A stretch of 64,000 bases of DNA, from the NCBI RefSeq assembly GCF_024300625.1, contig NZ_CP101322.1, positions 261,992-325,991 of the forward strand. Reading direction: 5' to 3'. How positions within the stretch are numbered: the first letter of the stretch is position 1; each line of letters opens with the position of its first letter. The translations under genes were made by a program, and so were the position numbers. Of this stretch, positions 1 through 8,875 are shown in pieces. The notes beneath the pieces were generated by a model. The model worked only from the letters and a program-made list of their open reading frames with translations, was not told the DNA's origin and made no database searches. Source of the DNA: Halovivax gelatinilyticus (GTDB lineage: Archaea > Halobacteriota > Halobacteria > Halobacteriales > Natrialbaceae).

Positions 1-79
1 GTTTTCTGCGCGTGAACGGACGGAGGGAAGTCAATTGAGAAATCGACGTCCATTTTGATCGTCGGCCCCTCGTCTACGT

Positions 80-922
80 ATGAGCGATCGATCCGCGTCG
101 AGCCAATCGACAGATTCGACCGCGGACGAACCGGCCGAAAACATAAGCGGCGGGTCCGACGGCGGTGGAGCGGCCCGCGTCTTCGAACCGGCGACGGCCG
201 ACACCCGCGCCGAACGGGTGGTCGACTCCCTCGGAGAGAGGTACTGGCAGAAAGCCTACGGTGGACAGGACGCGTTTACGTGTCTCGTTCGAACGATATT
301 GAGTCAGAACACGAGCGACGTCGCGAGTCAACCAGCTCACGACGCGTTGATCGAGAGATACGATTCTGACGGGGACGACCTCGCCGCATCGCTCGCCGCT
401 GCGAACCGGGAAACCCTGGCCGAGACGATCAGTTCGGCCGGCCTCTACAACCAGAAGGCACGAATGATCGCCGAAGCCGCCGAGTGGATCGTAGAACGGT
501 TCGGCTCCGCCGCGTCGTTCGACGCGTTCGTCACGGAGACGGACGCCGAGACGGTTCGGTCCGAACTGCTCGACGTCCGCGGCGTCGGACCGAAAACGGC
601 CGACTGCGTGCTCCTGTTCGCAGGCGGGCGCGACGGCGTCTTTCCCGTCGATACGCACGTTCACCGCATCTCCAGGCGGATGGGACTCACACCGCCGGAC
701 GCCGATCACGAGGAAGTTCGCGAGGCGCTCGAAGCGGACGTTCCACCCGAGAAGTGCGGGTTCGGACACACTGCAATGATCCAGTTCGGCAGGGAGTTCT
801 GTTCGGCCAGGACCCCGGCGTGTCTCGACGGGCCTGAAGCCTGTCCGTTGTACGATTCGTGCGACCGGATCGGCGTAACCGAGGAGACGGGTTCCGTCGT
901 CGATCCGGCCGACGCGACCTGA
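80..922 (+). CDS. nth: Endonuclease III (DNA glycosylase/AP lyase)
   Basis: Base-excision-repair enzyme that removes oxidised pyrimidines and nicks the abasic site. The 280-aa protein has an acidic, low-complexity N-terminal extension of about 35 residues, then the HhH-GPD fold. The helix-hairpin-helix LDVRGVGPKTA contains the expected catalytic Lys (about residue 172), and the catalytic Asp is in PVDTHVHR (about 191). Four cysteines near the C-terminus (about 241, 248, 255, 261) fit the [4Fe-4S] cluster, though the middle spacing (x6) is wider than the bacterial x2. The gene stands alone on the plus strand at the window edge, so its upstream context is not visible. Family assignment is secure; substrate range is inferred from the family. 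Confidence 0.95.
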   Translation: MSDRSASSQSTDSTADEPAENISGGSDGGGAARVFEPATADTRAERVVDSLGERYWQKAYGGQDAFTCLVRTILSQNTSDVASQPAHDALIERYDSDGDDLAASLAAANRETLAETISSAGLYNQKARMIAEAAEWIVERFGSAASFDAFVTETDAETVRSELLDVRGVGPKTADCVLLFAGGRDGVFPVDTHVHRISRRMGLTPPDADHEEVREALEADVPPEKCGFGHTAMIQFGREFCSARTPACLDGPEACPLYDSCDRIGVTEETGSVVDPADAT

Positions 923-1044
923 TGGCGGATCGGCCAGTGGTGCCCGTCGAGTTCACTCGACGGCGAATTCGTCCGACCAGCGACCGTGCGGAACCGTCAC
1001 ACGCCGTCACGGCGCGGCTCGGACGTCGAGGTCCCATCCAGGCG

Positions 1045-2256
1045 TCACGATTCTCGCGGGTCTACCAGTTCATTGATTCGGTCGCCGACGAGGAAGATGC
1101 AGAGTATCAACAGGGTCAGTGCGACTGCGGGCACGACGGCGTCCCACCAGACGTACCACCAGTATCCGTACGGCTGATCGAATCCGTCGGCGATCTCCTC
1201 GCCCAGCGAGACGGTGTAGGCGTGCGTGTGGAGTAAATCCAGATACGAGAGGGCGGCCTCGGCGAGCATGTAGATGGGGACCAGCGTAACGATGGGGACG
1301 AACACGCCGGTCGTCACGTTCGGTAGCACGTGGTATCTGACCACGTAGAGGTTTCCGGCACCCGCCGCCCGCGCGGACTCGACGTACTGTTCGGTTTTCA
1401 CCCGAAGCACTTCGCTTCTCACCAGACGGGCGAATCCACCCCAGCTGAAGAGTCCGAACAGGAGTACCAGCAGAACGTGCGTTCGACCCGTCGCGAGCGC
1501 CATCATCACCAGCACGTACGCGAAGAACGCGGGGACGGACGTGACGACGTCGACCAGGCGCATCAGGACGTCGTCGACGCGACCACCGAGCGTCCCCGCC
1601 GTCACCCCGACGACCGTTCCGAGTCCGCCGGCGATGACGGCCGTCGAGACGCCGACCTGCAGGCTCGTCAGGATCCCTTGCGTGACGGCGTGTGAAATGT
1701 CTCGACCGGATCGGTCGGTTCCGAGCGGGTGTTCGAGGGTGCCGTAACAGGAGCCGTCGGATTCGGTCCCGACGCAGGTGTTCGGTATCCAGAACTCCGC
1801 GGAGAACCCGACCGGCGGGTTGTGGGAGACGGCCGGATCGAACTGTACCTCCCGTCCGACGACGAACTCGCCGTAAAACGCCATCGCGATCACCCAGCAC
1901 AGCACGAGTAGCGCGACGAGGGCGACGCGGTCCCGCGCGAACCGGACGAGAAATCGTCGAACCGCCGTCGGTCGCCTCGCGACGGCCGGGCCGACGACGA
2001 GAACGACGATGAGGACGGACAATAACGAGATCCACTCTAGCAGGTACACGTCGAGTCCGAACCACTCGACCCGACTCGCCGTCTCCGGGTCGTACCACAC
2101 GGCGATGCTCGCGAACATGAGCGCGTATACGCCGACGATCGACACCGGGCGGACCAGCCATCGGTATCTGCCGTAGGTCGAATCCTCGAACATCTCGTCC
2201 GTAACGTCGGTCACGTCGACCATGGAGGACTGATCGTACGAGGCGACTCCTTCCAT
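1045..2256 (-). CDS. ABC transporter permease, DppC/OppC type
   Basis: Inner-membrane permease of the peptide/nickel ABC importer family. The 403-aa protein has two N-terminal membrane spans followed by the binding-protein-dependent permease domain. The EAA-type coupling loop is visible as EQYVESARAAGAGNLYVVRY. An OppC-type periplasmic-side loop follows the third span. The start could instead be the ATG at 2223 (11 codons shorter), because the best TATA-like element (about 2270-2280) sits too close to 2256. No solute-binding protein or ATPase gene is next to it, so the substrate is unknown. It is transcribed away from the second permease gene that starts at 2420. Confidence 0.85.
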   Translation of the reverse strand: MEGVASYDQSSMVDVTDVTDEMFEDSTYGRYRWLVRPVSIVGVYALMFASIAVWYDPETASRVEWFGLDVYLLEWISLLSVLIVVLVVGPAVARRPTAVRRFLVRFARDRVALVALLVLCWVIAMAFYGEFVVGREVQFDPAVSHNPPVGFSAEFWIPNTCVGTESDGSCYGTLEHPLGTDRSGRDISHAVTQGILTSLQVGVSTAVIAGGLGTVVGVTAGTLGGRVDDVLMRLVDVVTSVPAFFAYVLVMMALATGRTHVLLVLLFGLFSWGGFARLVRSEVLRVKTEQYVESARAAGAGNLYVVRYHVLPNVTTGVFVPIVTLVPIYMLAEAALSYLDLLHTHAYTVSLGEEIADGFDQPYGYWWYVWWDAVVPAVALTLLILCIFLVGDRINELVDPRES

Positions 2257-2388
2257 AAATGGTTATTGATTCTATAGCTAATTTGCCACATCAGCGCGGT
2301 AGATCGTGAAACGAGCCTCCACGGAGCGGCAAAACGAGTGTGACGACCGAAGGCGTACCCGAACGAGCGGCGCGCGTGTCACCGACAC

Positions 2389-2399
2389 ATATTTATAAA
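2389..2399 (+). promoter_or_regulatory. TATA box for the DppB-type permease gene
   Basis: The element TTTATAAA (2392-2399) is centred about 25 nt upstream of the ATG at 2420. That is the spacing expected for a leaderless archaeal transcript. It therefore favours 2420 over the upstream ATG at 2402, which lies only a few bases after the TATA box. Confidence 0.6.
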
Positions 2400-2419
2400 A
2401 TATGACGGAATTGTGGACT

Positions 2420-3385
2420 ATGTCGCCCTCCCGGTCGCTGCTTTCCGCTCTCGGTGCGCGAATCGCCTGGGCGTGCGGGCTGGTTCTCGTCGTCGTCTCG
2501 GCGATGTTCGCGCTCATCTCGTCGACGACCGACCCCGAAGCGAGAAGTTTACACGCCCCGCCGGATGCGGCGGACGAACCACCGCTCCGAGAGCAGTACG
2601 TCGAGTTCATGGGATCGTTTCTCAGATTCGAGTGGGGTGAGTCGAACACGGCCTCGGTCTGGGCGGGCGATCCCATCATCGGCGAATCAGCGTCGAACGC
2701 CGGCGCGGTTGTAACGGCGCTGCCGATCACGCTCGCCTACGTGATTCCGTCGGCGCTGCTCGCATTCGGTCTCGCGCTGGTAGCCGGCTACGTGGCGGCG
2801 AGCCGACCGCGCGCCTGGCACACCCGGCTCACCGGTTCCAGCATGTACGTCCTGTTCAGTCTGCCGAATTTCTTTCTCGCGGCGGTCATCTTCTACACCC
2901 TCCAGGACCTCGATCCGTCGTGGTTTCCGTCCGAGTACCAACTCGATGATGGATTCAGCACATCGAATCTGCTCTGGCTGACGCTTCCCGGGTTCGTTCT
3001 CACCACGCACCTCGTCGCCGGGTTCTTTCGCTACACCAGGGCGGAAACTCGAGAGGCGCTCAAAGAAGAGTACGTGAAACTCGTCCGTGCCAAAGGGTCG
3101 AGTTCGCCACGCGTCGCCAGACACGTCTTCCGAAACGCGGCGCTCCCGCTGTTTTCGCTGTTCGTCGCGGAACTCATCGGCGTGTTGCTCGTCACCGTGT
3201 TCGTCATCGAAGTCGTCTTCGAGGTGCCCGGCGTCGGCCTGCTCACCTACCAGGGGATTGTAAACCGGGAGATCGAACTCGTCATGGTGCTCACCGCACT
3301 GTTCGCCACCACCTGTATTCTCGCGAATCTGATCGAAGATCTCGCGACGGTCTCGCTCGATCCTCGTGCGAGCGTCGGCGAGTAA
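2420..3385 (+). CDS. ABC transporter permease, DppB/OppB type
   Basis: Second permease of a peptide-type ABC importer, 321 aa from the ATG at 2420 (an in-frame ATG lies at 2402). It has an N-terminal span, an extracellular loop and five further spans. The coupling loop reads EEYVKLVRAKGSSSPRVAR, and the family-typical VFEVPGVGLL follows. DppB and DppC normally sit side by side on one strand. Here they diverge from a shared intergenic region of about 160 bp, and no ATPase or binding protein is present nearby. They probably form one heterodimeric channel served by components encoded elsewhere; that is inference. Confidence 0.85.
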   Translation: MSPSRSLLSALGARIAWACGLVLVVVSAMFALISSTTDPEARSLHAPPDAADEPPLREQYVEFMGSFLRFEWGESNTASVWAGDPIIGESASNAGAVVTALPITLAYVIPSALLAFGLALVAGYVAASRPRAWHTRLTGSSMYVLFSLPNFFLAAVIFYTLQDLDPSWFPSEYQLDDGFSTSNLLWLTLPGFVLTTHLVAGFFRYTRAETREALKEEYVKLVRAKGSSSPRVARHVFRNAALPLFSLFVAELIGVLLVTVFVIEVVFEVPGVGLLTYQGIVNREIELVMVLTALFATTCILANLIEDLATVSLDPRASVGE

Positions 3386-3483
3386 CGACGCGTTCGCGGG
3401 ATCCGCACCGCTTCAGCAAGTCGGTTTCGTGGGATAATAATTTCGGCGCTCGGATCGACAGTCGATCGAATCGGGAGACGCGA

Positions 3484-5421
3484 CTAGAGAAACCGGAACG
3501 TTTCGAGATTCTTGGGGGCGAACGTGCGCATATTGTACTCGTGATAGAGCGCCGAAGAGAGGTCCTGGACCGAGCGTTCGTCGCCGTGAACGCACAGCAC
3601 TTTCTCCGGCCGTGGGTTCATCGTCTTCACGAAGTTCTCGAGCCCGGCCCGGTCAGCGTGGCCGGAGAAGCCGTCGACGGTTTCGACGTTCATGTTGAGT
3701 GAAAGCGTGCCGCGCCCGTTCCCGCTACGGTCGTGTCGACCGATATCGGAGACGGGTATCTCGTCCCAGCCGTTCTGGATGCGCCGACCGAGCGTCCCCT
3801 GGGCCTGATAGCCGACGAAGAGTAGCGTCGAGTCAGGGTCGGGCCCGACGTGGCCGAGCCACGACATGATCGGCCCGCCGGTGACCATCCCCGAGGTCGA
3901 GAGGATGATGCAAGGGTCGCCGTCAGCGACGTCCTGACGTTCTTCTTCCCCGCCGTCGATGTGGTTGAACTGGTCGGCGAGGAACGGATTTTCGTCTTCG
4001 TGGAAGATCCGATCTCGCAGATCGTCACGCAAGTACTCCGGATAGGTCGTGTGGATCGCCGTCGCCTCCCAGATCATCCCGTCTAGGTGGACAGGCATCG
4101 TCGGAATATCGCCCTCGCGCATGGCCTCCTCGATGACGAGCATGATCTCCTGGGAGCGCCCGACGGCGAAGGCGGGAATGACCACCTTTCCACCGCGGTC
4201 GAACGTCTCTTTGACGATCTCGACGAGTTTTCGTTCGGCGTCACCCTGGTCGGTCTGGTAGTCGTTGCGACCGCCGTAGGTCGACTCCAGGACGAGCGTT
4301 TCGACGCGAGGGAAGTCGTTGACCGCGCCGTTGAACAGGCGCGTGTCCTCGTAGTGAATGTCGCCGGAGAAACAGACGTTGTAGAGGCCGTCGCCGATGT
4401 GGAAGTGCGTGACCGCGGAGCCGAGAATGTGACCCGCGTTGTGGAACGTGACTTTGACGTCGGGGGCGATGTCCGTCACGTCACCGTACTCGATCGGAAT
4501 GCAGTGTTTGATCGCCTCGCGGACCTGCTCCGACTCGTACGGCGGCGTCCGGCCCTCCTTCGCCGCGACGTCGAGGTAATCCAGGGTGAGAAGCCCCATC
4601 AGATCGCGCGTGGGTTCCGTACAGTAAATCGGGCCGTCGTAGCCGTACTTGAACAAGAGCGGGATGAACGCCGAGTGATCGAGGTGGGCGTGGGTGAGGA
4701 CGACCGCATCGATCGACTGGGGGCCCGCGCCGAAAGCTTCCGGCGCGTGGAGGTACGGAACTTCACCTTCGGCGCCGGGTTTGTCGCCGCAGTCGACGAG
4801 GATCCGCGTCTCGGGCGTCGAGAGGATGAACGACGCGCGTCCGACCTCGCGACAGCACCCGAGCGTCGAGATGCGAACGTACTCGTCGTCCGACATCTCC
4901 TCGCGGTGGATCTGTCGACCGATTCGTTCCAGGACGTCTCGGCGCTCGTCGCGCTCTTGTTTCAAGAAGTTACGAACGTTCGAGACGGTCGAGGACTCGA
5001 TCGGCGGCGTGCGGACGACTTCCGGCGTCCAGCCGACGGTCTGCGTGATCTCGCGCAGAGTCGAACCGTGTCGACCGATGACCATTCCCGGTTTGGCCGC
5101 CTCGATCACGACCTCTCCGGTGTCGGCGTGGAAATCCAGGTCTTCGACGCCGGCTTCGTCCGGAATCACGTCGAGGATCTGTTCGCGCGCCTCTTCTGGT
5201 CGCGAGAGAACGGTCGGATCCGGTCGGATGATGATCCGTTTTCTCAGTTTACTCGCTAGCGTTCTGACGAGGTCTCCTTGCTGGGCGAACTTCTTCGGAT
5301 CGTGGGTGTAGACGACGAGTTCCGGCCCCTCGTACTTCACCGATGAAACCGTGATGTCGTTCGGTATTTCGCTCGTGATCTCTGCTTTCAAATCGTCGAG
5401 TTGCTGCTCTACGGTACTCAT
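3484..5421 (-). CDS. fttA: Transcription termination factor FttA / aCPSF1 (beta-CASP ribonuclease)
   Basis: Archaeal homologue of eukaryotic CPSF73. It cleaves nascent RNA and drives transcription termination genome-wide. The 645-aa protein has the full architecture: two N-terminal KH domains (GxxG loop VIGRHGS near residues 114-120), then a metallo-beta-lactamase core with the zinc motif HAHLDH at 244-249, then the beta-CASP insertion and C-terminal metal-binding segments (FSGHADR, CVHGD). The length matches the family. It is a single gene divergent from the unknown gene at 5775. Assignment is secure; no unusual residue was seen. Confidence 0.95.
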   Translation of the reverse strand: MSTVEQQLDDLKAEITSEIPNDITVSSVKYEGPELVVYTHDPKKFAQQGDLVRTLASKLRKRIIIRPDPTVLSRPEEAREQILDVIPDEAGVEDLDFHADTGEVVIEAAKPGMVIGRHGSTLREITQTVGWTPEVVRTPPIESSTVSNVRNFLKQERDERRDVLERIGRQIHREEMSDDEYVRISTLGCCREVGRASFILSTPETRILVDCGDKPGAEGEVPYLHAPEAFGAGPQSIDAVVLTHAHLDHSAFIPLLFKYGYDGPIYCTEPTRDLMGLLTLDYLDVAAKEGRTPPYESEQVREAIKHCIPIEYGDVTDIAPDVKVTFHNAGHILGSAVTHFHIGDGLYNVCFSGDIHYEDTRLFNGAVNDFPRVETLVLESTYGGRNDYQTDQGDAERKLVEIVKETFDRGGKVVIPAFAVGRSQEIMLVIEEAMREGDIPTMPVHLDGMIWEATAIHTTYPEYLRDDLRDRIFHEDENPFLADQFNHIDGGEEERQDVADGDPCIILSTSGMVTGGPIMSWLGHVGPDPDSTLLFVGYQAQGTLGRRIQNGWDEIPVSDIGRHDRSGNGRGTLSLNMNVETVDGFSGHADRAGLENFVKTMNPRPEKVLCVHGDERSVQDLSSALYHEYNMRTFAPKNLETFRFL

Positions 5422-5774
5422 AATCGCACGTGTGAAGTTGATATGGTGTACGGATGGTCGGGGGTCCGAGACGCCCGGGAGGGCGCCGTCGGACGAGGCG
5501 TCGAATCGGCTGTGTGAGTCGACAGTCGCCGCTTCGAACTCGTCACGAACGGGTGGACGGTTGTGGTGGGTAGACAGCCCAACGAGGCGTCTGCCACGCA
5601 GGAGGTCCCTTCTCGAATCATCGTGGTACTATCGTCGACCGGGTGACGAATACGTTCACAGGGTTCGGTCCTTTCCGTACGGGAGGACAAACGAGAACCC
5701 GCTTATCGGAGATAGCCAGCCCGGGCTATAAAAGCCTTCGCAAACGTGAGGGGCCTGGCGCCCAAAGCGGTGTC
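5422..5774. other. 353-bp intergenic region between divergent genes
   Basis: No convincing coding sequence was found. An open frame on the minus strand (5418-5690) has Ser/Thr/Arg-rich composition typical of antisense noise and no haloarchaeal acidic bias. The region must hold the promoters of fttA (AT-rich element CCATAT near 5441-5446 on the minus strand) and of the gene at 5775. Confidence 0.5.
5726..5734 (+). promoter_or_regulatory. TATA box upstream of the unknown gene at 5775
   Basis: CTATAAAAG is a near-ideal archaeal TATA element. It predicts transcription starting near 5756, leaving a short leader of about 20 nt before the ATG at 5775. A GAGGGG stretch within that leader could act as a ribosome-binding site. 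Confidence 0.55.
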
Positions 5775-6269
5775 ATGGAACTCACGCCGACCCGCGTCGA
5801 ATCCGAGCGAGACTGGCTGTACGAGCGTGGCCCCCGAATCGTCTCACTGATAAATCAGATTCGAGACCAACTGGGCGACCACTTCGAGACGGAGGTCGCA
5901 CACGTCACCGGAGACGAGTATCGGAAGGCGGTCGACGAGGTGTTCGCTGACGGTGATCTGGCCGTGAACGTCGCCGCGATGGTTGGCCTCTTGCGCAACC
6001 TCGACGTCGACGGCGATTATCCCGGGTTCGTCGTCGACGAACTCCTCGGTCGCGAATTGGCCGCGACCATCGCGGGCACGCAGCCGCTGCGTACCCTCGG
6101 CGAGGCGACGTTTCACTACGCCGATATTCACGTACACGGCACAGCCGACGAGGCAGCCGGCATCGACGATCTCGACGCCGCGCTGGCCGCCGGCTTCCAG
6201 GAGCGACTTCCCGGCTGGCCCTGGACGGAAACGGCCAGCCCGTTCGCCGTTGAACCGGACGAGCAATAG
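5775..6269 (+). CDS. Conserved-looking hypothetical protein (164 aa)
   Basis: I do not recognise the family. The protein is acidic, soluble and predicted mainly helical, with no signal peptide, membrane span or metal-binding motif. The start at 5775 follows a strong TATA box and a purine-rich leader; the frame stays open upstream to 5643 but that part has non-haloarchaeal composition. It is divergent from fttA and followed by a 200-bp gap. Codon usage matches neighbouring genes, so it is very likely real. Confidence 0.75.
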   Translation: MELTPTRVESERDWLYERGPRIVSLINQIRDQLGDHFETEVAHVTGDEYRKAVDEVFADGDLAVNVAAMVGLLRNLDVDGDYPGFVVDELLGRELAATIAGTQPLRTLGEATFHYADIHVHGTADEAAGIDDLDAALAAGFQERLPGWPWTETASPFAVEPDEQ

Positions 6270-6301
6270 CATTCTCATCGCGCACACCGGAGTAAAAAAC
6301 G

Positions 6302-6354
6302 GAACGTCTCACCCGGACGACCCGCGACAGAACGTCTCACCCGGACGACCCGCG
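6302..6354. repeat. Tandem direct repeat, 2 x 25 bp, period 28
   Basis: Two identical 25-bp copies (6302-6326 and 6330-6354), each starting GAACGTCTCACC, are separated by 3 bp. They lie in the gap between the unknown gene at 5775 and the membrane regulator at 6478, upstream of the latter's AT-rich element CCTATTA (about 6440). They could be a tandem operator or a simple slippage duplication. Confidence 0.8.
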
Positions 6355-6477
6355 CCAAATTAGACTCCTCGAGCGAAAAGCCGTGATTCGGACCCTGTCC
6401 GGTTATAGGCGACCTCGCGTTCGCCGAATTCGAGGAGAAAACCTATTACAGGGAACGAGAATGTCCCGAGCGAACCA

Positions 6478-7827
6478 ATGGGAGCGTCGTCACGCCGACG
6501 CGTCTGCGCCAGCGTCATTCTCGTCACCGCCCTCTTTGTGGCGACGATCGCGGTTACCGGCGCGATCGCGACAGCCGGCGGAGACAGCGCGGAGGCCGAC
6601 ATCGTCGAACGTTCCACCGACGACCTTACCGACACGATCGAGAACGAAACCGACGACCTCACCGACACGGTCGAGAACGAAACCGGTGATACCCTCTCTG
6701 AACCCGATGACGAGTCGACGGACGAAGCCGACTCGGACGACGACGCGTCGCTTCTCGATCCGATCGACGACACCGGTTCGACGATCGAGAACGCGACGGA
6801 CGACGCTGACTCGGTCGTCGAGGACACCGCGTCGACGCTCGTAGACGAGGATCGATCGCTCCTGGACGAAGATCGATTCTACCAGGACGCAATTGTCGAA
6901 TTGCTCGGTGAGGAATCGGTGCTGCTCGGAACGACTCGGGATCTCACAGGAGTCATCACGTCGGCCCGCTCGAAAGCGGGCGTCATCACCGCTCCGGACC
7001 TGCATTTCTACGACACCGACGAGCAACTCGAACCAGACGAACGGCCCGATCGTTCGGCCGATGGGTCGGCAGATGACGAGCACCCGATGGGTGGCGGTCC
7101 GGACACCGGATCCACGATCGCCACCGGCCTCCTCGGGCTACTCAGTATCGGTGCGTTCGTCGGAGGTGGCTCCGGGGCGGGAGCTGGCGTCGGGGCCGGC
7201 ATGGCCGGATCGGGGGGTCACGTCGGTCGCCACCTCGGCCGCCTGGCTCACCTCGCCAACCGCCTCGGGTCGGTTCCCTGGCACACGCTCCCGTTCGGCC
7301 TCTTTCGCTACAGCCGATACGACGACTCGGACCCGCTCGAACACGAGACGAGGCGGGCCATCTTCGAGACGATCGAAGCGGACCCGGGCCGGTATCTCTC
7401 CGCGATCGAGGTCGACCACGACGTTTCGCTCTCTACGATCAGACATCACGTCTCGGTGCTCGAGTCGGAATCGCTCGTCAGAACCGAGAAGCAGAACGGA
7501 AAACGACGCTACTATCCGGCGAACGTCGACGACGTCGAACTCGCCGCCGCGCTCTGCGAACCGGCGAAGCGACGGGTCGTCGCCGCCCTGATCGAACTCG
7601 GTGACGTCCCGAACGGGCAGGTTGCAGACCGGCTCGATCTCGATCCGAGCACGGTCTCCCACCACCTCTCGGCGCTCGAATCGGCCGGCATCGTCGACAG
7701 GACGCGCGACGGGCGAACGATCGTCAACTCGCTTGCCCCCGGCGTCGAATCGGCCTACCGGGCCGACGGATCTGACGGGGCGAACCACACACGCGTTGAG
7801 CCGTCAGTCGCCCCGAGCGACGATTGA
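6478..7827 (+). CDS. Membrane-anchored regulator with two winged-helix domains
   Basis: Predicted transcriptional regulator of 449 aa. Residues about 8-32 form a signal anchor. They are followed by an acidic, degenerate repeat region (DDLTDTIENET and DDLTDTVENET are adjacent copies) that is probably outside the cell. A Gly/Ala-rich span lies at about 212-245. The rest should be cytoplasmic and holds two ArsR/MarR-like winged helices: about 285-345 (SLSTIRHHVSVLESE) and about 355-415 (DPSTVSHHLSALESA). The layout suggests a one-component sensor that binds DNA from the membrane. Ligand and targets are unknown. It is a single gene, ahead of the gas-vesicle locus but convergent with the CHY gene. 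Confidence 0.85.
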   Translation: MGASSRRRVCASVILVTALFVATIAVTGAIATAGGDSAEADIVERSTDDLTDTIENETDDLTDTVENETGDTLSEPDDESTDEADSDDDASLLDPIDDTGSTIENATDDADSVVEDTASTLVDEDRSLLDEDRFYQDAIVELLGEESVLLGTTRDLTGVITSARSKAGVITAPDLHFYDTDEQLEPDERPDRSADGSADDEHPMGGGPDTGSTIATGLLGLLSIGAFVGGGSGAGAGVGAGMAGSGGHVGRHLGRLAHLANRLGSVPWHTLPFGLFRYSRYDDSDPLEHETRRAIFETIEADPGRYLSAIEVDHDVSLSTIRHHVSVLESESLVRTEKQNGKRRYYPANVDDVELAAALCEPAKRRVVAALIELGDVPNGQVADRLDLDPSTVSHHLSALESAGIVDRTRDGRTIVNSLAPGVESAYRADGSDGANHTRVEPSVAPSDD

Positions 7828-7866
7828 ACGGGTAGTCTTTCGCACTCACCGCCGGATCGTCGCTGA

Positions 7867-8202
7867 TCAGGACTCCTCGAAGTAGATCGAACGGTGAGCC
7901 GCGCAACCGGGGTTGAATTCCACCCCGCAGTCCGGACAGCGGTGATCGGCGTCGAAATACGCCGGCGGTGTGAGCGTCGAGCCACAGACGCCAAAGAGGA
8001 CGGCCGGTTCGTCGAACCGGTCGCGCGGCCAGGGTTGGCCATCGTGGTCTGTCCGCTCGTCGTGACAGCGGTGGCAGGGATAGAACGACTCACAGCAACC
8101 GAACCGCATCGCGACGACGTCGGACGGTCCGTCGTAGTGTCGACAGCGGGTTTCGTCGTCGACGTCGACCCCGCGAACGCGGACGCCGTGAACGAGCCTC
8201 AT
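7867..8202 (-). CDS. CHY-type zinc-finger protein
   Basis: Small 111-aa protein of the zf-CHY family. It has a dense Cys/His pattern: CRHYDG near the N-terminus, then CCESFYPCHRCHDE, CGS, CPDCG and a final CAAH, enough to bind several zinc ions. The start at 8202 gives the family-typical N-terminus; the longer open frame upstream is not supported. Function in archaea is not established; eukaryotic relatives carry the domain in RING ubiquitin ligases, but no RING is present here. It lies just downstream of gvpO on the same strand, 127 bp away. Confidence 0.85.
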   Translation of the reverse strand: MRLVHGVRVRGVDVDDETRCRHYDGPSDVVAMRFGCCESFYPCHRCHDERTDHDGQPWPRDRFDEPAVLFGVCGSTLTPPAYFDADHRCPDCGVEFNPGCAAHRSIYFEES

Positions 8203-8329
8203 AGTTGCAGTAAGACCGTCGGAATTGGTGAGTGTTCTGATCGTGCGACGAGTCGGCGAGCGAGTGTCCAGAGAGCAACGAGTGCGGGCTTCCTCGCGGC
8301 GACGAGAGCGGCCGTCAAGGCGGTCCGAT

Positions 8330-8848
8330 CTACCGAACCGCGTCGAACGACGCCGTGTCACCTCGTCGGTAGCGATCGATTCGTCGGTAGCCGACGACGG
8401 TTCCGTCCTCGTCCAGCTCGATCTCGTAGCGCCCGATGACGTCCTGCGTGTCGGGGACGGCCTTTCGTTCGACGACTTCGACGACCGCACGCCAGCCGTC
8501 CTCGGCTCCCGAAATTTCGGAGACGCCGTCGAACGGGTGGCCGACCAGATCGCCGGCGGTCGAGCGGACGACCTCTCTGATCGAGAGCAAGCCCTCGATG
8601 CGTTCGTCGTCCGTCTCGACGGTCACCTCGACTTCCTCCGGTTCCGTCGTCTCTTGCTCGCCCGATTCGCTCTCCGATTCTTCGTCGGTCGATTCCTCCT
8701 CCGTCGATTCGGTTTCGGCTTCGCTCACGGTTGGATCACTCTCGTCGTGCTGATAGCAGAAGTCGCCCGACCCGGCCGACCGTGCGCACCGCTCGCCCGA
8801 TGCGGTGAGCGCGATGCAGCGGTCGTCCTGCGTCGTAGCCTGTGCCAT
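8330..8848 (-). CDS. gvpO: Gas vesicle protein GvpO with an N-terminal zinc-finger-like extension
   Basis: Accessory protein needed for gas-vesicle formation in haloarchaea. In this 172-aa protein the GvpO domain occupies about residues 70-172 (EGLLSIREVV to the C-terminus). Residues 9-35 form a compact Cys/His motif (CIAL, CARS, CYQH) resembling small one-zinc modules. A very acidic linker of about 35 residues joins the two. It follows gvpA by 27 bp on the same strand, so the two are probably co-transcribed. The GvpO assignment is confident; the role of the finger is unknown. Confidence 0.88.
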   Translation of the reverse strand: MAQATTQDDRCIALTASGERCARSAGSGDFCYQHDESDPTVSEAETESTEEESTDEESESESGEQETTEPEEVEVTVETDDERIEGLLSIREVVRSTAGDLVGHPFDGVSEISGAEDGWRAVVEVVERKAVPDTQDVIGRYEIELDEDGTVVGYRRIDRYRRGDTASFDAVR

Positions 8849-8875
8849 CGTAGGGATTGGTTACACCGGGCGTCA

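Noticed and set aside
4087-5259. 390-codon plus-strand frame antisense to fttA
   Set aside because: The minus-strand frame has full FttA architecture; the plus frame is a mirror of its codon phase.
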